Assembly: GCA_009746045.1 (NCBI GenBank)
Contig: RPFO01000065.1
Span: forward strand, 1,848,924 to 1,912,923
Source: Mesostigma viride
Taxonomy: Eukaryota > Streptophyta > Mesostigmatophyceae > Mesostigmatales > Mesostigmataceae
DNA length: 64,000 nt
Direction: 5' to 3'
Shown: in pieces, positions 61,501 to 64,000 of the stretch
Position numbering within the stretch: position 1 is the first letter of the stretch
Layout: each line of letters starts with the position of its first letter
Notes under the pieces: generated by a model
The model's input: the letters and a program-made list of their open reading frames with translations, nothing else
The model's database searches: none
What the model was told of the DNA's origin: nothing
Made by a program: the position numbers and the translations under genes

Positions 61501-63200
61501 AAAACGGGAGCCCCCCACATCGGGAGGCGTGTGCCCGGCGGCTGTGGATGCATGGCCAGGCCCAAAAAGGCCCAGCGCATTTGCACTGCGATTGCGCACG
61601 GCCAGCCTATCATGACCCCTCTCGGGGCCCCGAGTCGGTACCGCTATGGCCGTCTCCCCATAGACCCGGGGTGCTTCGAGAAAAAACGTGGACCTAGCCC
61701 AGGCCCCCCAGCCCGGATGCCCGAGGCCACAGCCCCAGGCACCTGGCTGAACGAGAGTCCGTTCAGCCAAGACCGCATTCCCCCCCGAGGTTTCTATGTG
61801 TGGGGAAAAAATTTCTAGCTTAGGCGCTTTTCCCATCGCCGTCCCCAGCCCCAACCACCCCCCCTCGGCGGAAGGCAATTGCAAAGTTTGCTGGCCAGCA
61901 GCAATTTCCGAAGAAAAAGCCGCAGGCCGCGGACCGAGACACGGGTCGCCAGTGCCAGCCATCCGGCTCCAACCCGGGGTGCAAGCATCCGGGCCAGGTA
62001 CGGAGCACCAGCTCGCGCACTGGGCCGACCAAGCGACAGTTGAGCACCTGTCACGGCACCCGGCCCACCAAAGACCCCAAGCTGGGGAAAAGGTGCGGAC
62101 CGGAGGTAATCATTTTCTTTTCTTTTAGTTAACCGGGCGAGGAACTACGCCTGGCCGGTTAACAACTGGAAGTCTCACCACTGGCCAAGTGGCCGGTGCA
62201 ACCAGTGCTTTTGGGATTTTGCTCCGCAGCACCCATAGCTGCGGCTGCCGCCGCAACGACAACGAGCAAAGAAAGAGGCCGACAAAACCAGCCAGAGCGG
62301 CTTTTAGTCGCAAAACCTCCCTTATCCCTAGCTAACTGACGTCATTAAACCCTTATGTTCAGTGATGCTAGTAAGACGCTAACCGTACAGACCGGGGGTA
62401 GAATATCCCGAATCTGCACGGCTAGTATTAAATAATGCGTAGGTTGTTCTTTTCAGGGGCACTGCACCTCACGCCCCGTTCCGCCCGGGTATAATCAACC
62501 CAAGCGCGGAACGCACATTTTATTTAATTCATTTTTCAACCATGCACTATACTGCATCTACTAATCACAAAAGCTCTAACCAAACAGCTGCGAGAAAACA
62601 CTACGACCTATAAGCCGCTCATCCAGCGGCCTCTTGTTCCCGCATTCACGTATAGAAGAAACTCCGTTCAAAGAACCCCGAGTCTTAGAAAACAGATTCT
62701 TGTGCCAGAGCACCAAATCATATAATTACGTGTGCTAGAGGGTGGATTTTTCAAAGCCCCAAAATTTCAGCTCATTCTGACATCTTTTGACCACAGTAGT
62801 TCTTCAAACAGGTTGCAGAGAGGCATGCAGCAGGCAAGCATTGCAATATTGTAGCCATGCAGGGCGGGCTGGCGGCTGCTCATGAAGCACAGGATGACCC
62901 CACAGGCTCCAGCCTGGCCTACACGCGCTCTAGTCAATTTCCTAATCAACTTGATGGCTGCTCCCGTCCACGTTCATTCCCAAGTCCCCTCAAGGTCTAC
63001 TCCAACAATGCGGTGGCCTTATCTGCCATGAAAGCATTCTGCGCAGGCAGAGGGAAAAGATAAGGATGTCCAGAACCGGGACAAGAATCTGTTGAAAGCC
63101 AGGTGATACCTACCGACACAAGTGGCATTGCCAACACAGTCTGGGGCGGCCGCTGTGCAGTTCCAATCCACATCTGGGGAGCTGGCTGTGTCGAAACAAG
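25226..63200 (-). CDS. Modular secreted protein: tandem four-cysteine cassettes plus root-cap/VWD-like domain, at least nine exons
   Basis: Inferred extracellular protein of unknown role. Exons 5'-3': 63114-63200, 55749-55832, 54336-54419, 44036-44119, 42651-42734, 40409-40492, 37316-37399, 27043-27773 and 25226-25540. The first seven are phase 1-1 cassettes of 87 or 84 nt, each encoding one C-x12-C-x6-C-x4/5-C module. The 731-nt exon opens in phase 1 and closes in phase 0; the last exon is phase 0 and ends at TAG. Every junction is GT-AG, often GTGCGT. Window part about 545 aa. Introns reach 10 kb and hold two Copia elements, a TTAA element and palindromes. The 5' end may lie beyond the window. 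Alternatively, ATG at 63240 adds a hydrophobic leader, MIAVVVAVVSMNA, in frame with the first module. Some cassettes may be skipped or belong to decayed duplicons; no transcript evidence is available here. Confidence 0.65.
27043..27773 (-). CDS. Root-cap/VWD-like exon of the modular gene, N-terminal part
   Basis: 731 nt, entered in phase 1 after acceptor TCTGCAG, left in phase 0 at donor GTAAGT. The first about 140 residues form a Cys- and Val-rich alpha/beta region. From about residue 146 the sequence SDPHFITHQGEKFDFNGEAN followed by CIVVDRTFEVNARFTG resembles the start of plant and algal root-cap (Pfam Root_cap type) and VWD-like domains. This part ends ...GTLLVNG at the donor. Confidence 0.8.
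28841..29484 (-). repeat. 3' LTR of Copia element 2
   Basis: 644 bp, same length as the other LTR; differences seen at gtgagC/Ttc and acccG/Atcc. In sense it begins AGTTAGCATATTGG and ends CATCTAAAT. Confidence 0.93.
29485..30435 (-). other. 3' untranslated region of Copia element 2
   Basis: About 950 bp between the pol stop and the 3' LTR without a convincing reading frame; it ends in the purine-rich tract next to the LTR. Confidence 0.5.
30436..31596 (-). pseudogene. Copia 2: C-terminal reverse transcriptase and RNase H
   Basis: The frame holds RT blocks GLRSSPIIW and ASLHGDDLHLLG (the catalytic box is HGDD where Copia usually has YVDD), then FCGMQATL. RNase H follows with DSSMDS, SDIAECRAICEG and KTDSMGM, then the DNPADALTKLES tail. 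It is separated from the upstream RT part by a frameshift near 31595, directly after the motif-A block DFKRAF. Confidence 0.85.
31548..33008 (-). pseudogene. Copia 2: integrase C-terminus, protease-like domain, N-terminal RT
   Basis: Opens with the basic C-terminal part of integrase and an SH3-like stretch (GKWQNGVVTCVEDANRSCLV). A retropepsin-like domain follows, with LEVDTNSEVSII in the active-site position and GPAILGQNFLCMPG near its end. RT then begins (HVRPVVTEYHG, LYTPGM, VLIDFKRAF). The protease-like domain thus lies after integrase. Its DTN replaces the canonical DTG/DSG, so activity is doubtful. Confidence 0.8.
33002..33970 (-). pseudogene. Copia 2: integrase with pre-integrase zinc region
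   Basis: In the same frame as gag, separated from it only by TGA at 33974-33976, which could be a readthrough codon or a lesion. It contains RLHNIFGHTAMAEM with downstream cysteines (pre-integrase zinc-binding type) and a catalytic-core-like series: VDVQHIRGLYILVAVDRFSR, ADIQFEC and TPRESHGQQGAVERSIREVK. It ends at TAG near 33002, and the frame continues one base shifted. Confidence 0.8.
33974..35298 (-). pseudogene. Copia 2: Gag with CCHC zinc knuckle, frameshifted
   Basis: ATG at 35298 (PRRASRGAATFEEQ). A one-base shift near 34831 separates the N-terminal third from the remainder (KLVVGSVAAGVDIV...). A long Gln/Asn/Gly-rich basic linker leads to a knuckle CFACGKEGHWKRDC (C-x2-C-x4-H-x4-C) just before the stop. 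Confidence 0.8.
35367..36329 (-). pseudogene. Copia 2: extra ORF between 5' LTR and gag, function unknown
   Basis: ATG at 36329 lies 24 nt after the 5' LTR (protein starts MSNSDSEARTNTFARAATVA). About 320 codons can be followed to TGA at 35367 if two single-base shifts (near 36200 and 35620) are allowed. It is mostly helical with charged stretches (FREDLAEIIRRLP, FEQVVTLLLQIIAISLGGAR). I do not recognise any domain. Gag starts 68 nt downstream. It could be an extended Gag N-terminal product or an accessory protein; no signal peptide or transmembrane anchor typical of an envelope is clear. Confidence 0.5.
36354..36997 (-). repeat. 5' LTR of Copia element 2
   Basis: 644-bp partner of 28841-29484; the 5-bp duplication GCATC follows at 36998-37002. 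Confidence 0.93.
37316..37399 (-). CDS. Cassette exon 7 (type P module)
   Basis: 84 nt, phase 1-1; acceptor GAATCCAG/CT, donor G/GTGCGTGG. It precedes the 731-nt exon across a 9.5-kb intron that contains the larger Copia element. Confidence 0.65.
37641..39654. other. Intron of the modular gene with dispersed repeats
   Basis: A direct repeat of about 85 bp (GATCACTAAGCTCCC... GCAGCAGT) occurs near 37785-37860 and 38526-38601. The stretch 37970-38170 matches 56478-56670 at lower identity, as does 38390-38520 with 56915-57060. The pair GTGCAATTTTGCACA/GCGGCCAT occurs near 39459 and 56399. 37680-37745 is a decayed copy of the start of 40770-41096. No coding exon is seen. Confidence 0.5.
39655..40766 (-). 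repeat. Duplicon B around cassette 40409-40492
   Basis: Starts abruptly at the ccagctgtctccgggccg landmark and runs through the P cassette to the AATTAA at 40761-40766. It preserves the uninterrupted target sequence of Copia element 2 (TGTGCATCCACTGG), of Copia element 1 (GCTGGATTCAAGG) and of the TTAA element (CCAATTAAATATG). Confidence 0.85.
40409..40492 (-). CDS. Cassette exon 6 (type P module)
   Basis: 84 nt, phase 1-1, identical to the cassette at 37316-37399, with core GADLGCNATYPFCVNGACS. Confidence 0.65.
40770..41096 (+). CDS. Hypothetical 109-aa ORF with a SAP-like C-terminal stretch, antisense in an intron
   Basis: ATG at 40770, TAG at 41094-41096. The C-terminal half (around LDGSKQSDIIRLLAW) loosely fits the helix-turn-helix pattern of SAP DNA-binding domains; this is a weak impression. 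The duplicated copy at 52454 is cut to 74 codons by an AAG-to-TAG change (52676), and a decayed start exists at 37680. It may be a fragment of a transposon or captured gene, not a host gene. Confidence 0.25.
   Translation: MINLVVHMAITPQLCTLYHQVVAGDRVAPIGNDFVRTWNVSSCRDVVDHYIKLQQSQHYEFLCDMLCLLQVLTLKAKYAKRLDGSKQSDIIRLLAWPMMAAPQKLCTS
41352..41570 (-). other. Possible 72-codon exon, duplicated at 53038-53256
   Basis: The two copies encode the same peptide (core HSKLIALGNETHAVEDELAA), with one synonymous difference. A CAG/GTGCAACG acceptor-like site lies near its start and TGA near its end. Its phase does not fit the cassette series. No family is recognised; conservation may simply reflect recent duplication. 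Confidence 0.25.
42319..42524. mobile_element. Perfect 206-bp palindrome (fold-back element) with 5-bp target duplication
   Basis: The two 103-bp arms are exact reverse complements with no spacer (centre GG/CC at 42421/42422). The ends are AGTTAGG...CCTAACT. ACCTC flanks both sides (42314-42318 and 42525-42529). Non-coding. Confidence 0.92.
42651..42734 (-). CDS. Cassette exon 5 (type Q module)
   Basis: 84 nt, phase 1-1, same sequence as 54336-54419. A (CTG)n(CCG)n tract lies 28-62 nt upstream of its acceptor, where a polypyrimidine tract is expected. Confidence 0.65.
42759..42797 (-). repeat. CTG/CCG trinucleotide tract upstream of cassette 5
   Basis: Plus strand GGC x4-5 then CAG x7. On the gene strand it reads CTG then CCG repeats just upstream of the acceptor at 42735. 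Copy at 54445-54481. Confidence 0.9.
44036..44119 (-). CDS. Cassette exon 4 (type P module) with a retrotransposon 7 bp upstream
   Basis: 84 nt, phase 1-1. One substitution gives VNDS in place of VNDN. The Copia element at 44127 sits with only its 5-bp duplication and the AG between it and the exon. The intron's normal 3' end (branch site and pyrimidine tract) is thus replaced by LTR sequence, and the exon may be skipped. Confidence 0.6.
44127..44471 (-). repeat. 3' LTR of Copia element 1
   Basis: 345 bp; in sense it begins AGTTGAGTAACTC and ends GGGCTTTAACT. Rich in short inverted motifs (for example CCGGCGG and ccctaggcgccg). Confidence 0.95.
44850..47168 (-). CDS. Copia 1: protease-like domain, reverse transcriptase and RNase H (772 aa)
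   Basis: Uninterrupted. Near residues 110-215 is a retropepsin-like domain: VAVDTQASVSIISRRAA at the active site (DTQ in place of DTG) and VALLGEPFVSYPG. RT follows: FRVRPVVTETKG, YGMWCGDFQRAFLH (motif A), GLQSSPIIFR, LFVWHGDDFKLV (HGDD catalytic box) and VVFCGVQSTL. RNase H has VTDANLETRT, NTAECRGIVSA and HTDSQSCLAFL, and the chain closes with ELNPADALTKEA. The upstream integrase frame overlaps its first 34 nt. The order IN-PR-RT matches Copia 2. Confidence 0.9.
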   Translation of the reverse strand: MDGWDEDGVGLTGPSARSDSPPVLATDNVGGPPSVASPEGQGPAHAPRPPRDLASTVTALWRAQALKAKAASGVAQVKTLSQGVRPVKSALFPTCRPWQLVAVDTQASVSIISRRAATLYPVLESPYKSVTDFAGTSAYQVTGMVVLPVLGIDTPFHVVDGYEDVALLGEPFVSYPGFSVSADLLSVAGVGSIPLREYHAPLGVVVGQPGVVRRLPMAAFSTPPLVQSIIQPQDWHPRSFGLHSHSLAADSPVTWEQLVLDCQDPLKFALWRDAFIRAKEQWREREVYRGLESVPAGATRLRLKFVLTYKPDETNSSVVFRVRPVVTETKGSSPLDAKDLYTPGLNHVSHRLLTVIYLGKRNAGKDYGMWCGDFQRAFLHSDAGVAQQTWQGTRYVVKVPVVWQDGTIGSEYIELLTGVEGLQSSPIIFRISAEEVLQSLGATYHRADPNFFVVPTGVPGEPALFVWHGDDFKLVAPRTFATQFLAAVAAKFPLGRAVDHEEGKPVVFCGVQSTLQRDSRSGEWVMHMQDSRNYVVDLLADLPSPLLATHGPSVKGKLGWLADTVAPDLAVLARLPDDVLEGLGSIHVRRQLAMTPGIVLRGLDCSQPVHLEIVTDANLETRTVSQVRARMGALFFISNEGQPGMLLDWYSRLHSRIATSPNTAECRGIVSAISHGMWLRYLLGWVFGSCGFTLHWTSTVHTDSQSCLAFLDNPYARSQDVDYLVLAEAASCVTRLQHIADELNPADALTKEAREAAPQYAVLRKRMTMQHP
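47135..47962 (-). pseudogene. Copia 1: integrase C-terminal half
   Basis: Carries the block GREDHGNMGMIDRTVSYVKT, which fits the glutamate region of a DDE integrase. A downstream beta-rich module (GPGAITKLDWPLRVIDIEWN) resembles the SH3-like C-terminal domain, followed by a Pro-rich linker. It joins the upstream frame by a single-base shift near 47945. Confidence 0.75.
47940..49914 (-). pseudogene. Copia 1: Gag and N-terminal integrase, frameshifted once
   Basis: ATG at 49914 (ASGTRSRTGEHTDTPSG). A one-base shift near 49705 leads into the main frame. Two zinc knuckles are seen: CERCFGRRHVRDDC (C-x2-C-x4-H-x4-C) and CRKCHDVLRGHSVEAC (C-x2-C-x6-H-x4-C). Then come a low-complexity linker, a pre-integrase HHCC-like zinc region (MHRAYGHEAQ...CPACIKIRKKSRR) and the first core strand (GDVMHMEGGDTYFIVKDRFS). 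No protease domain lies between Gag and integrase; an isolated LDTGA in the linker lacks retropepsin context. Confidence 0.8.
49934..50278 (-). repeat. 5' LTR of Copia element 1
   Basis: 345-bp partner of 44127-44471, no difference seen. GGATT duplication follows. Confidence 0.95.
50555..52447. mobile_element. TTAA-flanked non-autonomous DNA element (1893 bp, piggyBac-like by target)
   Basis: TTAA at 50551-50554 and 52448-52451. Inverted ends GGGGAGGGTCCC and GGGACCGTCCCC match in 11 of 12 positions. The paralogous site at about 40761-40770 (CCAATTAAATATG) is empty with a single TTAA. Inside there is no transposase-like frame longer than about 90 codons. TTAA target choice and G-rich ends fit piggyBac-type elements; family membership is inference. 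Confidence 0.88.
54004..54209. mobile_element. Second copy of the perfect 206-bp palindrome
   Basis: Identical to 42319-42524, including the ACCTC flanks, at the same place in the duplicated segment. Confidence 0.92.
54336..54419 (-). CDS. Cassette exon 3 (type Q module)
   Basis: 84 nt, phase 1-1; acceptor CAATCAG/CT, donor G/GTGCGTGG. Core CEDSDPNDGEDYGC followed by APPFQLCLAGAC. Identical in sequence to the cassette at 42651-42734. Confidence 0.65.
54445..54481 (-). repeat. CTG/CCG trinucleotide tract upstream of cassette 3
   Basis: Same tract and position as 42759-42797 in the duplicated segment; repeat numbers look equal. Confidence 0.9.
55749..55832 (-). CDS. Cassette exon 2 (type P module)
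   Basis: 84 nt, phase 1-1; acceptor AATCCAG/CT, donor G/GTGCGTGG. The core reads GADLNCNATYPFCVNGACS. It differs from the other P cassettes at DLN versus DLG. Confidence 0.65.
56040..56390 (+). repeat. Dispersed repeat, inverted relative at 63435-63560
   Basis: The stretch ending AATAAAGAGTTTGGTCACCCTGGAG matches the reverse complement of 63440-63560 at roughly 70 percent by eye (shared ggctagcct, ccatggg, gtgctc..c.tattgttt). An AATAAA near the end suggests a retroposed 3' UTR or a SINE-like unit; not proven. Confidence 0.45.
56391..60721. other. Large intron of the modular gene; old repeats, no exon seen
   Basis: 56450-57060 is related to 37970-38520. A plus-strand ORF, 58372-58728 (118 codons), has a segment starting KRSRSDEVDAWKVLV that runs to a GTAAGG donor-like site at 58645. 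It is unrecognised and not called. The rest shows no long frame or clear RNA gene. Confidence 0.35.
60722..61299. repeat. Tandem duplication unit X-L, first copy
   Basis: X (60722-60848, 127 bp) is followed by a 33-bp spacer and L (60882-61299, 418 bp). X recurs at 61300-61426 directly after L, and L recurs at 62264-62681. Only single-base differences are visible (for example tatgttgccc versus tacgttgccc). Confidence 0.85.
61300..62681. repeat. Tandem duplication unit X-L, second copy with 837-bp different spacer
   Basis: X at 61300-61426 and L at 62264-62681 are separated by 837 bp of GC-rich DNA in place of the 33-bp spacer of the first copy. L might be mistaken for an LTR pair, but no target duplication flanks it. 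Confidence 0.8.
61427..62263. other. GC-rich block between X and L, possible insertion
   Basis: Clearly more GC-rich than its surroundings, with a minus frame of 177 codons (61429-61962) rich in Gly, Ala and Pro and no recognised domain. A 9-bp inverted pair, GTTAACCGG...CCGGTTAAC, lies at about 62128-62163. Function unknown. Confidence 0.35.
63114..63200 (-). CDS. Cassette exon 1 of the modular gene (four-cysteine module)
   Basis: 87 nt, phase 1-1; acceptor ATGCAG, donor G/GTAGGT. The module is C-x12-C-x6-C-x5-C with core CFDTASSPDVDWNC and is the most divergent cassette. Its acceptor coincides with an in-frame ATG-led hydrophobic stretch (63201-63240), so this could instead be the first coding exon with a short signal peptide. 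Confidence 0.6.
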
Positions 63201-64000
63201 CTGCATTCATGGAAACCACAGCCACGACCACCGCAATCATGTTAGCTACACTGTACCATTTACATGGGCACCGTGATAATTTAGATTGGCAGCTGTACGT
63301 TGTCACGTTTGCCAGATGCGTTTACGTGCGCACGCATTTGCCCAGGGAGATGCGAGCAGGTGTGCTTGAAGCAAACGATAAAGCTCATGAATGTCTCCGT
63401 GGACTCACTTGTTCCAGGTCTTACAGGTAAGTTAAAAAAATATTCGTTGAACTCCAGGGTAACCAGACTCTTAATTTAAACAATAAGTAGAGCACATCGG
63501 GAAGTGGCCCTCAACTGGCCATCCTTACCCATGGGGACACTTAATGCCCCAAAAGGCTAGCCTTACCCCCAAACAGGCAACACAGGGAGGGCGGGTGGGA
63601 AAACAAAAAAGACTGCCATGAGCTAGGTGAGCAAGCTTTTATCGTGTTTCAAGGCCAACGGCTCTCAACCAACGGCCAGATTCCGGCAACGGCCTATAAA
63701 CATTTCTAGTGGTCGAGTTTTACTTCAGATATTGCTTGTTGCAAACCCGTCCACAATTACAGATCTTTTATGAGAACCTTGACGCAAAAATCCGTCAAGG
63801 TACTCAGCACCCCGTCAAGGTACCGGCCGCAACAATTAGGCCATATCATCCGTAATACTCGTACCCTAGTTCTAAGCCTAACTAATCAACCTTATTACAA
63901 CCACAACACCAAGCTCTATTTCATCCAGCATCAGCGGCTCCCCTTCCGTATCACTACAAAGAAACTATGTTCAGAGAACCCCGACAGCCACGTCAGTGTG
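63201..64000. other. Upstream of cassette exon 1; intron or 5' region of the modular gene
   Basis: Holds the hydrophobic in-frame ATG segment (63201-63240), the inverted dispersed repeat at 63435-63560, and a 3' end resembling the end of repeat L (GAAACTATGTTCAGAGAACCCC at 63960-63981). No further cassette exon is seen before the window edge. Confidence 0.4.

Noticed and set aside
60882..62681. L repeats as a pair of LTRs of a small retrotransposon
   Set aside because: No target duplication outside the pair, no primer or polypurine site, and X recurs in a way that fits a tandem duplication better.

Overview
The window is nuclear DNA of a flagellate eukaryote, most likely a green alga. Coding exons are GC-rich and split by GT-AG introns, many with GTGCGT- or GTGNGT-type donors. 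A TGTAA poly(A)-type signal follows the stop of a gene for a motile-cilium protein. LTR and non-LTR retroelements fill much of the rest. The assignment to green algae is inference; no rRNA or organelle marker is present.

Layout: (1) 1-5.3 kb is a mosaic of LINE fragments with (TTAA)n tails and one DNA transposon. It includes a LINE-like element carrying only an ORF1-type protein. (2) 5.3-10.8 kb: a four-exon minus-strand gene for a triple-KH RNA-binding protein. Its largest intron holds about 34 copies of a 48-bp minisatellite. (3) 11.5-19.6 kb: a ten-exon plus-strand gene for CFAP251/WDR66, a protein of the calmodulin- and spoke-associated complex at the base of radial spoke 3. It is transcribed divergently from the KH gene, and several introns carry their own tandem repeats. 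(4) 19.7-23.5 kb: LINE and DNA-transposon remnants, including a LINE split by a second LINE; both insertions have target-site duplications. (5) 25.2-63.2 kb: on my reading a single minus-strand gene about 38 kb long. Seven small cassette exons (84 or 87 nt, all phase 1-1) each encode one four-cysteine module (C-x12-C-x6-C-x4/5-C). They lead into two terminal exons that encode a root-cap/von-Willebrand-D-like secreted domain. The exons lie on tandemly duplicated segments.

The introns of the modular gene have absorbed two nearly intact Copia-type retrotransposons (28841-36997 and 44127-50278), a TTAA-flanked DNA element (50555-52447) and a duplicated, perfect 206-bp palindrome. Paralogous duplicons preserve empty sites for three of these insertions, so their ends and target duplications can be read directly.

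Both Copia elements place the aspartic-protease-like domain between integrase and reverse transcriptase, not upstream of integrase. Both have AG...CT or AG...AT LTR ends (not TG...CA), an HGDD reverse-transcriptase box, and a first start codon 20-25 nt after the 5' LTR. The larger one carries an extra ORF before gag. The modular cysteine-cassette gene and this retrotransposon architecture are the most notable contents.
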